Notes: generated from the sequence alone by a model not told the origin. DNA of 22,714 nt from CANHEE01 sp043777755 (GCA_043777755.1 JAYWHK010000216.1:1-22714); one strand, 5' to 3'; counted from the first letter of the stretch, positions 6,251 through 14,021 are shown. Made by a program: numbers and translations.

Positions 6251-7510
6251 ATGAATCAACAAAACAAAAACTACTCAGCTGCTCTTTTGATGGTCGGCAT
6301 TTTATTTTTCATCTTTGGTTTCGTGACTTGGCTCAACGGAACACTGATTCCTTACCTCAAACTTACGTGTAACTTAGACAGCGATGCCAAATCTTTTTTG
6401 GTGACATTTGCATTTTACATGGCGTATTTTTTCTTGGCAATTCCGAGTTCTAAGATTTTAGAAAAAACAGGTATGAAACAAGGTATGTCTATTGGGCTTA
6501 CAGTTATGGCTGTTGGCGCAATTTTGTTCATTCCTGCGGCAAATATGCGCAGTTTTCCAATGTTTTTGGTGGGGCTTTTCATTCAAGGCATGGGTTTATC
6601 CCTGATGCAAACGGCAGTAAATCCTTACGTTTCTATCCTTGGACCAATTGAATCGGCAGCGCAACGCATCAGTATTATGGGTATTTTCAACAAATTCGCA
6701 GGTATTTTAGCACCAATTGTGTTCGGAGCTGTTCTGTTGGGAAATTCGGAAGCGATTTCTGCCGAAATACAAAATACCGCTGATTTGGTTCGTAAAGAAG
6801 CTTTGCTCAACGAATTGGCGCAAAGAATCGTGTTGCCGTATCAAGTTTTGACCGCTGTATTGTTGTTATTGGCGATAGGGATTCGACGTTCTCCATTGCC
6901 TGATATTTCTGGCGAAAACAGTGCCGAAAGTGGCGAAAATATTGTTTCTCGTGCTTCCATTTTTGATTATCCGTATGCGATTTTGGGCGCATTGGCAATT
7001 TTCTTTTACGTAGGTGCAGAAGTAATGGCAGGTGATGTCATTGGTACTTATGGCAAAAGTTTAGGTTTTTCACTTGACCAATCCAAGTATTTTACTTCCT
7101 TTACCTTGATTTCGATGTTGGTTGGTTATTTGGTGAGTTTGGCGATTATTCCAAAATACATTCAGCAAGAAACTTGGTTGAAATACTGTACTATTTTAGG
7201 TATTGTGCTGACTTTGGGCGCATATTTCACAACAGGTTCTACGGCAGTGAGTTGTATTGCGGCTTTGGGTTTTGCCAATGCGGTGATGTGGCCAGCGATT
7301 TTTCCATTGGGCATCGCAGGTTTGGGAAAGCATACCGCAATGGGTTCAGCTTTGTTGATTATGGGTATTGCAGGCGGAGCGATTGTTCCTCAAATCTATG
7401 GCGCATTGTTGCCAAGTATGGGTTATGCCGCCGCTTTTTGCGTTACGATGATTCCTTGTTATTTGTATATTTTGTATTTTGCAATGGCAGGATATAAAGT
7501 TGGGAAGTAG
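6251..7510 (+). CDS. FucP-family sugar:H+ symporter (MFS)
   Basis: A 419-residue inner-membrane protein with about 12 hydrophobic segments, in the FucP/GluP branch of the major facilitator superfamily. These proteins import fucose, glucose, galactose or related sugars with protons. Landmarks are FGFVTWLNGTLIPYLK in the first membrane segment (22-37), MQTAVNPYVSILGP (119-132), the SAAQRISIMGIFNKFAG segment (135-151) and the second-half repeat FYVGAEVMAGDVIGTYG. The central cytoplasmic loop is at about 213-232. The length fits the family. No catabolic gene or regulator is adjacent, so the sugar cannot be named. It is followed by a strong hairpin terminator. Confidence 0.9.
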   Translation: MNQQNKNYSAALLMVGILFFIFGFVTWLNGTLIPYLKLTCNLDSDAKSFLVTFAFYMAYFFLAIPSSKILEKTGMKQGMSIGLTVMAVGAILFIPAANMRSFPMFLVGLFIQGMGLSLMQTAVNPYVSILGPIESAAQRISIMGIFNKFAGILAPIVFGAVLLGNSEAISAEIQNTADLVRKEALLNELAQRIVLPYQVLTAVLLLLAIGIRRSPLPDISGENSAESGENIVSRASIFDYPYAILGALAIFFYVGAEVMAGDVIGTYGKSLGFSLDQSKYFTSFTLISMLVGYLVSLAIIPKYIQQETWLKYCTILGIVLTLGAYFTTGSTAVSCIAALGFANAVMWPAIFPLGIAGLGKHTAMGSALLIMGIAGGAIVPQIYGALLPSMGYAAAFCVTMIPCYLYILYFAMAGYKVGK

Positions 7511-7538
7511 TCAGTGAATAGTGAACAGTGAATAATAA

Positions 7539-7576
7539 AAAACAACTTATGACAAAATCGTAGGTTGTTTTTTTTG
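7539..7576 (+). terminator. terminator of the sugar symporter gene
   Basis: AAAACAACTTATGA (7539-7552) pairs with TCGTAGGTTGTTTT (7558-7571) through 14 positions including two G-U pairs, with a CAAAA loop and a continuing T-run. Confidence 0.75.
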
Positions 7577-7603
7577 TTTTTTATAAAAAAAATCATAACT
7601 TTG
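7572..7603 (+). promoter_or_regulatory. promoter of the antitoxin-like gene
   Basis: TTTTG (7572-7576) and TAACTTTG (7596-7603) are separated by 19 bases, a close match to the Bacteroidota TTTG-N19-TAnnTTTG promoter. The -33 box is in the T-run of the preceding terminator. The inferred leader to ATG 7621 is about 10 bases. Confidence 0.6.
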
Positions 7604-7620
7604 TATAAAATTCAAGAAAG

Positions 7621-7878
7621 ATGAATGTATTGGAGTTGAAAGGAACTTTGTTTGAAGCATTGGGAAATGTACAGAATGAAGTGACCCTAAATAAAATCTT
7701 GCAATTTGTCCAAAAAACGACAAAAGAAGAAAATAGCGATTGGTGGAATACACTACCCGCCGAAATTAAAGCGGAAATTGAAGCCGCTTATGAAGAAAGC
7801 GAGCAAGATGACTTATTGTTATCTCACGAAACAGTTAGTGCAAGATATAAAAAAACAGCCATAACATTTAGAGTTTAA
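7621..7878 (+). CDS. solitary antitoxin-like small protein
   Basis: An 85-residue soluble, acidic protein. The N-terminal half is helical (LKGTLFEALGNVQNEVTLNK). It then has the pattern DWWNTLPAEIKAEIEAAYEE and LLSHETVSARYKK, which resembles antitoxins of RelE/ParE-type modules in Bacteroidota, where the C-terminal part normally wraps the toxin. No toxin gene follows: the space downstream is filled by a 39-bp-arm inverted repeat and then by an acetyltransferase. It may be an orphan antitoxin, or its toxin was lost when the repeat arrived. Family assignment is from the general pattern only. Confidence 0.65.
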   Translation: MNVLELKGTLFEALGNVQNEVTLNKILQFVQKTTKEENSDWWNTLPAEIKAEIEAAYEESEQDDLLLSHETVSARYKKTAITFRV

Positions 7879-7890
7879 ATCCTGGGATTG

Positions 7891-7979
7891 GAACACTGAT
7901 TGGACTGATTTTTATGATTTATCAGGATTACGTATAGCAAAATCCTGACTAATCGTGAAAATCAGTTCAATCAGTGTTC
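7891..7979. repeat. 89-bp foldback with 39-bp arms
   Basis: The left arm 7891-7929 starts GAACACTGATTGGACTGATT. The right arm 7941-7979 is its reverse complement with about five mismatches, and the loop is 11 bases (7930-7940). The word GAACACTGATT recurs in intergenic repeats of related bacteria, to my knowledge. The following stretch has AATTCGTGTAATTCGTGAT, another repetitive word. No gene lies in 7879-8025. Confidence 0.8.
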
Positions 7980-8025
7980 TATTTTTCTCAAAATTCGTGT
8001 AATTCGTGATAAAAAAATTCGTAAA

Positions 8026-8514
8026 ATGCTAAAATTAGCCACTATTTTTGATATTCCAACAATCCAACACTTAGCGCATAAGATTTGGAATGAGCATTAT
8101 GTGCCTTTTATCGGGCAAGAACAAGTGGATTATATGCTGGATAAATTCTATTCAACAGCAAGCCTTTCAGAACAAATCAACGAAGGACAAAATTTCTATC
8201 TTATTGAAAATGAAGGTGTTGCGATAGGATTTTTGAGTATTAGTCAAAAAGAAAAAGGCGATTATTTTTTACACAAATTCTACATTGACGGACGAGGAAA
8301 AGGTTTGGGCGAAAAGACCTTCACTACCCTACTCCGTCTGCTCGAAAACCCAAAAACAATCCGTTTGACGGTCAATAAACACAACTTCAAATCCATTAAT
8401 TTCTATTTTAAAATGGGTTTCAAAATCGAAAAAACAGCTGTTTTTGACATCGGAAACGGTTTTGTAATGGACGATTTTGTGATGTACATAAAAAATGAAG
8501 TGTTTGAATGTTAA
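8026..8514 (+). CDS. GNAT-family N-acetyltransferase
   Basis: A 162-residue GNAT enzyme transferring an acyl group from acetyl-CoA to an amine; the substrate is not predictable. The acetyl-CoA loop is visible in FYIDGRGKGLGEKTF (85-99, R90-x-x-G-x-G form). It is preceded by the strand GVAIGFLSIS and followed by LTVNKHNFKSINFYFKMGF (114-132), the usual motif B region with the conserved asparagine and tyrosine. The length is normal for a single-domain member. It is monocistronic, between a foldback on the left and a palindromic repeat on the right. The final residues FEC and the stop are encoded by repeat-like sequence (TTTGAATGTTAA), so the C-terminus may have been altered by it. Confidence 0.87.
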   Translation: MLKLATIFDIPTIQHLAHKIWNEHYVPFIGQEQVDYMLDKFYSTASLSEQINEGQNFYLIENEGVAIGFLSISQKEKGDYFLHKFYIDGRGKGLGEKTFTTLLRLLENPKTIRLTVNKHNFKSINFYFKMGFKIEKTAVFDIGNGFVMDDFVMYIKNEVFEC

Positions 8515-8590
8515 AATGTTTGAATGTTGAAGTGTTCATCCTACGACTGCAAACTACGCATGAACAATTCAACATTCTAACAATATAACA
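8509..8590. repeat. palindromic repeat between convergent genes
   Basis: Arms of 31 bases (8509-8539 and 8560-8590) match in reverse complement at 27 positions around a 20-base centre. The left arm starts inside the acetyltransferase gene and covers its stop codon. Part of it (to about 8553) recurs at 22581-22618. Confidence 0.75.
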
Positions 8591-8598
8591 ATAAGAAC

Positions 8599-9162
8599 TT
8601 ACCCTGCTTTCTGATTCCCCTTGCTATTTTCGCCTATTTTTATCAAAGAAAAAATAGCGTAATTCAAAATATCACGATAATTGGCATCTAAACCTTCCGA
8701 AATCAAGGTTTTTCCTTGATGATCTTCGATTTGTTTGATGCGATACAGTTTTTGCAAAATCAAATCCGTAATAGAACTGACCCGCATTTCACGCCAAACT
8801 TCACCATAATCAGAGTTTTTGGCAATCATCAATTCCTTTGTGATGTTTGCTTGCTCATCATAAAGCTGCTCGACGAGCGAAGGCTGAATTTCCGTAGGCG
8901 CATCGTCGGGCATAAGCAATTGCAAAATCGCTAAAATACTATAATTTACCAAACCACGATACTCGTCTTGGATAGAATCCTCTACCCGTTGCGAACCTTT
9001 TTCTTCAATGCTACGAATCCGACGAGCCTTGATAAAAAGCTGGTCTGTGATAGAAGAAGGTCGTAAAATACGCCAAGCCGTACCATAATCAATGGTTTTT
9101 TTCATGAAAATATCTTTGCACGTAGCAAGGGCGGCGTTGTATTCTTGAATTGTCTTTTCCAA
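8599..9162 (-). CDS. DUF1599 protein with internal duplication
   Basis: A 187-residue soluble helical protein of the DUF1599 family, common in Bacteroidota. The chain is two copies of one unit. Copy 1 (about 15-82) has DYGTAWRILRPSSITD and ARRIRSIEEKG, then DEYRGLVNYSILAILQL. Copy 2 (about 108-176) has DYGEVWREMRVSSITD and LYRIKQIEDHQGK, then ANYRDILNYAIFSLIKI. The conserved D, Y, W, R and the terminal N-Y in each half suggest two equivalent sites or a pseudo-dimer. I recall the family being linked to nucleotide modification in comparative studies, but the reaction is unknown. A -7 box (plus CAAAAATA at 9179-9186) lies just before the start, giving a leader of about 10 bases. Confidence 0.85.
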   Translation of the reverse strand: MEKTIQEYNAALATCKDIFMKKTIDYGTAWRILRPSSITDQLFIKARRIRSIEEKGSQRVEDSIQDEYRGLVNYSILAILQLLMPDDAPTEIQPSLVEQLYDEQANITKELMIAKNSDYGEVWREMRVSSITDLILQKLYRIKQIEDHQGKTLISEGLDANYRDILNYAIFSLIKIGENSKGNQKAG

Positions 9163-9226
9163 AATTTAAACTTTTTTGCAAAAATAAGTGTTTAATGTTG
9201 AATAAAAAAATTAATCTTTTTTTGAC

Positions 9227-9523
9227 ATGAAAATTAGAGAAGAATACAACCTTTCAGAAATAGATGTGGACAGAATTATTGGTATGGCTTGGGAAGATAG
9301 AACCCCTTTTGAAGCTATCGAAAGCCAATTTAATATCGTCGAAGCCAACGTAATTAAACTCATGCGACAAGAAATGACCTTGAAAAATTGGCAAAAATGG
9401 CGTGCCAGAGTCCAAGGTCGCAAAACCAAACACCGTGCGCTCCGCAGTACCGATGTCATTACTTTCAAATGTGATTTGCAACGCAACATTACCCGAAATA
9501 AAATTTCTAAGAAAAAATATTAA
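9227..9523 (+). CDS. DUF2805 / TIGR03643-type small protein
   Basis: A 98-residue basic protein I recognise as the TIGR03643/DUF2805 type. It contains a helix-turn-helix-like segment (IDVDRIIGMAWEDRTPFEAI, then FNIVEANVIKLMRQEM), followed by a strongly basic part with FxxWRxRVxGRKxKH (NWQKWRARVQGRKTKHRALR). This suggests nucleic-acid binding, but no function is established. It is divergent from the DUF1599 gene with a 64-base gap. The last ten residues are lysine-rich and probably disordered. Confidence 0.82.
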   Translation: MKIREEYNLSEIDVDRIIGMAWEDRTPFEAIESQFNIVEANVIKLMRQEMTLKNWQKWRARVQGRKTKHRALRSTDVITFKCDLQRNITRNKISKKKY

Positions 9524-9550
9524 TTTATTTTAAATATATAAAATATTTAA

Positions 9551-9558
9551 TATCTTTG
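9551..9558 (+). promoter_or_regulatory. -7 box of the capA-like gene
   Basis: TATCTTTG matches TAnnTTTG and lies 21 bases before ATG 9580. The preceding 30 bases are almost pure A and T, with no clear -33 element. Confidence 0.42.
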
Positions 9559-9579
9559 CTCCAATAAAACTATACCGAT

Positions 9580-10974
9580 ATGCAAATCAAAGCCTGCCAC
9601 GCCTTTTCGCCAAAGGGCAAAGCACTTGTTGGCTTGATGCGAATGATTTCCATGGTTGTTCATTTTTTCTATGGAAAAAAATTCAGTCAGCCGCTCAAAA
9701 ACTATCACGAAGACGCACGTTATTTTAGGTTTCCTTCGGAAGATTTATTTTACTTTATGTACAAATACTATTATCTTCCACACGAAACCGACGATAATAA
9801 CGGTATTTCTTCACGTCATTTCTCACAACAATCATTTTCCGAGCTTGCTCCCGATGGATTTTTTCCAACTTCTGAAATTACGCTGACTGCCGCAGGTGAT
9901 TTGATGCCCTACGAATGGGTAAAATCAGCGTATTGTGATGAGCTTTGGGACGATATTGGAGAACATTTTTTTGATGCAGACTTGGTTTTCGCCAATTTAG
10001 AAACACCGATAATAGCCTCAAAACCAGTATCTTATGTTCCTGAAATGATGTTGAACGATATGTATTTTAATGGCGATGAAGAAATGTTCCATGTTTTTAA
10101 TGGACAGCGACGCTACAAAGGTTTTGACGTATTGAGTACAGCCAACAACCATTCCTTAGACCAAGGCGAAGACGGTGTTTTGGAAAACATTGCTTTTTTG
10201 AAAAATAAAAAAATTGCACACGTTGGTACAGCAAGAAATCGAAAAGAACAAGAGGATTTTCCTATATTAGAACGCAACGGAATCAAGGTTGCTTTTTTGG
10301 CTTACACCTATTCTATGAACAAAAAAACCAATCCAGAAGGAAAGGCTTTTTTGTGTAACCACATCGAATTAAACAAACCAAACATCGACCTACAACTCAT
10401 TAAAAACCAATCACTTTTAGCAAAAAACAGAGGTGCAGATATTGTTGTAGCATCGGTACATTATGGCAATGCGTATCAGGCTTTTCCAAGCGAACACGTC
10501 ATCAAAAACACCCATCGTTTGTTTGATGAATGTGGTATAGACATTGTTTTGGGTGGTCATGCACACAACATTCAGCCGATGGAAAACTATAATTTCCGTT
10601 GTCCTTTTACACAAGAAAAAAAGAAAGGTTTTGTCATTTATGCTTTGGGTGATTTTATAGCTTATGACATTTTCACTTGGGGACATTTACCTGTGTATCT
10701 TAAATTAAAAATTCAAAAAGGCATTGAAAATGGTATTGAAAAAACGATTTTAGCAGAAGTAGAAGCCGTTCCTGTTTATGTTTGTGGTGAATACAAATCA
10801 GAAAATCAGAAAAAACTAAGGCTTTTTGACGCTTTAAATTTTGAAAACTCGGATACTTTAAGCAAATTACCAGATTTTAACCAAAAAGAGTTCACTCATT
10901 TGATGCGTTTTTATAGGAAAAATTTTGGAGCGTATCAGGGGAATGTTAAAGCGATTGAATGTTTGAATGTTTAA
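9580..10974 (+). CDS. CapA-family metallophosphatase-like protein
   Basis: A 464-residue protein of the CapA (PGA_cap) branch of calcineurin-like phosphoesterases. Motifs in order: GDLM (106-109), NLETPI (139-144), TANNHSLDQG (187-196), VHYGN (293-297), GGHAHNIQP (325-333) and YALGDF (354-359), so all metal-site segments are present. CapA in Bacillus takes part in poly-gamma-glutamate capsule export, and many homologues act on other substrates or are unassigned. Unusual here are the lack of a signal peptide or membrane anchor and an N-terminal extension of about 100 residues (FSMx/YFRFPSEDLFYFMYKYYY region) before the first motif. No capB, capC or other capsule gene is adjacent. The last codons, ECLNV and stop, are repeat-like TTGAATGTT sequence. 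Confidence 0.87.
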   Translation: MQIKACHAFSPKGKALVGLMRMISMVVHFFYGKKFSQPLKNYHEDARYFRFPSEDLFYFMYKYYYLPHETDDNNGISSRHFSQQSFSELAPDGFFPTSEITLTAAGDLMPYEWVKSAYCDELWDDIGEHFFDADLVFANLETPIIASKPVSYVPEMMLNDMYFNGDEEMFHVFNGQRRYKGFDVLSTANNHSLDQGEDGVLENIAFLKNKKIAHVGTARNRKEQEDFPILERNGIKVAFLAYTYSMNKKTNPEGKAFLCNHIELNKPNIDLQLIKNQSLLAKNRGADIVVASVHYGNAYQAFPSEHVIKNTHRLFDECGIDIVLGGHAHNIQPMENYNFRCPFTQEKKKGFVIYALGDFIAYDIFTWGHLPVYLKLKIQKGIENGIEKTILAEVEAVPVYVCGEYKSENQKKLRLFDALNFENSDTLSKLPDFNQKEFTHLMRFYRKNFGAYQGNVKAIECLNV

Positions 10975-11041
10975 GCGTTGCAAACGTGAATATACACAAC
11001 AGATATTGGTTATTAGATATTGAAGATATTGCAAACGCTTG
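10972..11041. repeat. inverted repeat with dispersed 30-bp motif
   Basis: AAGCGTTGCAA (from 10973) pairs with TTGCAAACGCTT (about 11030-11041). Inside lies a 30-base motif (10986-11015), GTGAATATACACAACAGATA onward, that recurs in the opposite orientation at 21033-21062 with 27 of 30 matches. A perfect 9-bp palindrome, ATTTTGCAT/ATGCAAAAT, follows at 11051-11070. Confidence 0.65.
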
Positions 11042-11100
11042 GTGTTCAATATTTTGCATAAATGCAAAATCCCAAAACCACTTTCTGACGTGAATATTAA

Positions 11101-11150
11101 AAAATCCCGAATCTATCTTTACGATGGACTCGGGATTTTGTTTTTTTTTT
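11101..11150 (+). terminator. terminator of the capA-like gene
   Basis: AAAATCCCGA (11101-11110) pairs with TCGGGATTTT (11130-11139), then G and ten T. On the minus strand it would follow the T9SS gene ending at 11165 and is bordered by TTAATATT, so it could serve both convergent genes. Confidence 0.75.
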
Positions 11151-11164
11151 AGTAAAACAAATGA

Positions 11165-12499
11165 TTAATCTTGTTTAATTACTTTTTGAGAAGAAATTAA
11201 AGCACCATCTTTTATCAAAGTAACAAGATATATTCCTTTTGGAAGTTGAGAAGTATTAAGTTGAATAGTACTTCCTGTAGCTATTTGCCTTTCGATAATA
11301 CGACCAAACATATTAGTAAGGATAACTTCACCTGCCTCAGAATCTTTGATGTCCAATTGAATATTAAGTTCATCTTTAATAGGGTTAGGAAATACTCTAA
11401 ATTCTTGCTTAGATATAATATCGCTATTGTCAATGTTAGAATTACTGCCACTATTTGGATTTATACTTGCCAAACAAGGATTCGTATAACTAATAGTCCT
11501 TACAGTTTTACAACCTAATGCAGTTGTTACTGTTACTGAAAAAGGATTTGATGGACTTATTGCATTGACTAAATTTTGAGCTGTACTACCAGTACTCCAC
11601 AAATAAGTGTAACCAGAAGCTGAAGGAACACTTAGGCTTTGAGAAACAACGGGTTGAGAAAATTTATTACAAGTGACAGTTGGAAATGTACCAATAGTTA
11701 CAGATGGAGCTGCATTAACCTTAATTAATTTTGTTCCAATCATTTTACATCCAGCTGGAGTCGTAACTGTTACAGCATAGTTAGTACCTGTTGAAGGACT
11801 TACTGTAATAGAAGATGACGTAGCATTTGTACTCCATAGATATGTTCCACCGCCTGTGGTTGATAGAGTAGTAGATGTTCCTACACAAACTGGTGTTACA
11901 CCATTGATTACAGCCGTTCCTGAATTACCCGTCATTGAGCCAAAAACAGCCAAATAATGACATGCACCAACGTCTTGCACTTCAAAAGCTAATACATTAG
12001 CACCACATTTTAGGTTTTGAATAGAAGTTAGGGTGATTTGATTAGTCCAGTCCGTTGTTGCCCCTATCTGTACACCATTCAAATAAACTTTTACAAAATC
12101 ATCACCAATAATATTAAGGTTTAATGCTGCATTGGTTAATCCATCAAGATTAAAAGCATATCGAAAGTAACAAGTAGAAGATGAAGTTGTTGTTGGAACT
12201 GGTATAGTTTTAGTAGGATTATCGCCTATACCTCCACCCGATGTAGGACCCCAAACTTTAGGAACACCTGGTAACATACCTACTTGTGTATCATTGCAAG
12301 TAGTAGCAAGTGATGGAGTCACCCAGCCCGTAGTACTGTATCCAACATTATTCCAGCCAGTTGTAACTGTTCCACTACTCAGCCAATTGCCACCAGCAGC
12401 CGTTTGAACGGTTACTGTATTTGCGCTTAATGTAAATGCTGAAAAAATAAAAAATGCCAAAAAATTGACAATCTGAGAGAAAATTTTTAACTTTGTCAT
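11165..12499 (-). CDS. T9SS-secreted surface protein with Ig/PKD-like repeats
   Basis: A 444-residue secreted protein. A signal peptide occupies residues 1-26 (hydrophobic FLAFFIFSAFTLSA). Residues about 30-200 look like a beta-sandwich with a carbohydrate- or galactose-binding-like strand set (FVKVYLNGVQIGATTDW, GANVLAFEVQDVG). Two Ig-like modules follow, around PVCVGTSTTLSTTGGGTYLW and GYTYLWSTGSTAQNLV, each with a cysteine and the WSTxxT pattern. The last 80 residues are a type A T9SS sorting domain: FRVFPNPIKDELNIQ, then GRIIER and PKGIYLVTLIKDG. The protein is therefore exported through Sec and type IX secretion and released or attached to the cell surface, probably as a binding or adhesive protein. 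No catalytic domain is seen. It is separate from the next T9SS gene upstream (389-base gap). Confidence 0.85.
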   Translation of the reverse strand: MTKLKIFSQIVNFLAFFIFSAFTLSANTVTVQTAAGGNWLSSGTVTTGWNNVGYSTTGWVTPSLATTCNDTQVGMLPGVPKVWGPTSGGGIGDNPTKTIPVPTTTSSSTCYFRYAFNLDGLTNAALNLNIIGDDFVKVYLNGVQIGATTDWTNQITLTSIQNLKCGANVLAFEVQDVGACHYLAVFGSMTGNSGTAVINGVTPVCVGTSTTLSTTGGGTYLWSTNATSSSITVSPSTGTNYAVTVTTPAGCKMIGTKLIKVNAAPSVTIGTFPTVTCNKFSQPVVSQSLSVPSASGYTYLWSTGSTAQNLVNAISPSNPFSVTVTTALGCKTVRTISYTNPCLASINPNSGSNSNIDNSDIISKQEFRVFPNPIKDELNIQLDIKDSEAGEVILTNMFGRIIERQIATGSTIQLNTSQLPKGIYLVTLIKDGALISSQKVIKQD

Positions 12500-12572
12500 G
12501 TTTTTAAAATTTTTAAATGTAAAATAAAATTGTTTAGAAACGATTATTAATTTTATAGGGTTTTAAGAATTT

Positions 12573-12610
12573 ACGAGTAGCATATTTCGAGTATGCTACT
12601 CGTTTTTTTT
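12573..12610 (+). terminator. strong plus-strand hairpin with T-run, no matching gene
   Basis: ACGAGTAGCATA (12573-12584) and TATGCTACTCGT (12592-12603) form a perfect 12-bp stem with a seven-base loop and eight T directly after. Read on the plus strand it is a textbook terminator, yet the genes on both sides run on the minus strand. On the minus strand it would lie in the leader of the gene starting at 12499. Confidence 0.6.
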
Positions 12611-12670
12611 AGTTTATATCAAATGTAAAAGTTGAAGTACTGCAGCTATTCTTCTTTCAATTTGATGGTG

Positions 12671-12678
12671 CAAATTTA
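12671..12678 (-). promoter_or_regulatory. possible -7 box for the left T9SS gene
   Basis: Plus-strand CAAATTTA reads TAAATTTG on the minus strand, matching TAnnTTTG. It is about 170 bases before the start codon and no -33 box is evident. The leader would include the hairpin at 12573-12603. The rest of 12500-12785 holds no ORF. Confidence 0.3.
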
Positions 12679-12781
12679 CGAGTGCAAACGTTCAGAAAAA
12701 ATTACACTTTTTTTATTTTTTTTAGACAAGTTATTGAATATCAATTTATTATATACAAAAATTTTATTTTTTATATCACAC

Positions 12782-12815
12782 AAAAAAAACGATTGAGTTC
12801 TCACTCAATCGTTTT
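12782..12815 (-). terminator. terminator of the right T9SS gene
   Basis: AAAACGATTGAGT (12786-12798), loop TCTC, ACTCAATCGTTTT (12803-12815): a perfect 13-bp stem. On the minus strand it is followed by a run of eight T. It is 74 bases past the stop of the gene at 12889. Confidence 0.82.
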
Positions 12816-12888
12816 GAATCATTTATTTTGAATTACATTTTTTGAAGAAAAAGGAATAATTATTCAAAATAAAGTATACCTTTGCCTG

Positions 12889-13974
12889 TTACATTTTAGT
12901 TAATTTGAATATTTTTTGAGTATTTTGAGTATCTGTTACTTTTAGGAAATACAGACCTTTGGGCGTATCTTGCATATCGAATGTTATATTGTTTTCTCCA
13001 AGAGAAAGGTTATTTTCTTGAGCAGACTTGATTAATTGTCCTTGAATATTGAAGATATAGAGGTTCAAATTGTTATCAATAACATTATTAGCGTAGTTGA
13101 TATTTAGCGTTTCAGTAAAAGGATTAGGAGAAACTACTGTATTTTTAACTACTTCGCTTGGTTCACTTGCAACTTCTTCTATATTTTTCTCCAAATATAA
13201 TACATCTGGTGAGTAGGCTTGAACCTTGCTATCTTGTGGTGCTGTAGGAAAGCTACAATCAGTTGGAGTAGAAGTACTAACTAAACTGTATTTTGTTCCA
13301 TTTGGTCCTGAAATATATAATAAAGCTTTGCTTGGGTCTGTAAAATCAACAGAACTTATAGTAATAGTGAAACCATTAATAGAAATCGAATTACCCTGAG
13401 GAGGATAGCTGCTTGAACATGAATTAATAGTACAAGTATTTCTGTAGCTACAAAATTTTGCGATCGCTATCTTTAATTTTATCGTGGTTGTTGATCCATT
13501 GCTTAAAACAAGATTGTGGTTGGTTGTTTTTCCTGAATAAGAAGAAAGTCGAATTGGATCCGATGTTAATGGGTATTGGGTCAAACCACAAGCTGGACAA
13601 TCATCCGTAGGTGTTGTTTTAAAAACGACTTCGTCAATGATTATGCTAAAAGTCCTTTCACTAAAAGTTACATTTAGAATTGGTACTAAATTCTTGTAAG
13701 GGGTTACTTTTACCTTGTAAGACCCTCCTGCTAATTTTACAGTTGCTATTGCTGTTGGATTGTTGTAGTTTTGGCTAAACACGACTTTGCTACTAATCAA
13801 ATCTGTAATTGCAACGTTGTAAAGTGTTGCTGTCGGAACTAAACTCCATTTTATGGTAGCTGTTGCATTTGAAGTGCTTACAGTAACATTCATATTAGTT
13901 ACCTGCGAATATGCTAAAAAAGTGCTTAAAAGTAGAATAAATGTGAAGATTGAATTTTTGATGAACTTAGTCAT
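12889..13974 (-). CDS. T9SS-secreted protein with N-terminal FN3-like domain
   Basis: A 361-residue secreted protein. The signal peptide is residues 1-23 (IFTFILLLSTFLAYS before Q). Residues about 25-110 resemble a fibronectin type III module (ATIKWSLVPTATLYNVAITD, then GGSYKVKVTPYK). The middle (115-260) is rich in S, T and cysteine, with DCPACG near 123-128 and paired cysteines in CSYRNTCTINSCSSSYPPQG, suggesting disulfides outside the cell. The last 80 residues form a type A T9SS sorting domain (VVSPNPFTETLNINY, FNIQGQLIK, PKGLYFLKVTD). A possible promoter lies at 14022-14052 on the minus strand. It resembles its downstream neighbour only in the export signals. The ligand or role is unknown. 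Confidence 0.83.
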   Translation of the reverse strand: MTKFIKNSIFTFILLLSTFLAYSQVTNMNVTVSTSNATATIKWSLVPTATLYNVAITDLISSKVVFSQNYNNPTAIATVKLAGGSYKVKVTPYKNLVPILNVTFSERTFSIIIDEVVFKTTPTDDCPACGLTQYPLTSDPIRLSSYSGKTTNHNLVLSNGSTTTIKLKIAIAKFCSYRNTCTINSCSSSYPPQGNSISINGFTITISSVDFTDPSKALLYISGPNGTKYSLVSTSTPTDCSFPTAPQDSKVQAYSPDVLYLEKNIEEVASEPSEVVKNTVVSPNPFTETLNINYANNVIDNNLNLYIFNIQGQLIKSAQENNLSLGENNITFDMQDTPKGLYFLKVTDTQNTQKIFKLTKM

Positions 13975-14021
13975 AGTAAAGATTTTTATTTTATTAAAGA
14001 AATAATTTTTAAACTTTGATG

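Noticed and set aside
7174..7497. 107-codon plus-strand ORF inside the sugar symporter gene
   Set aside because: It is a shadow frame of a well-supported membrane protein, with unusual cysteine and tyrosine richness.
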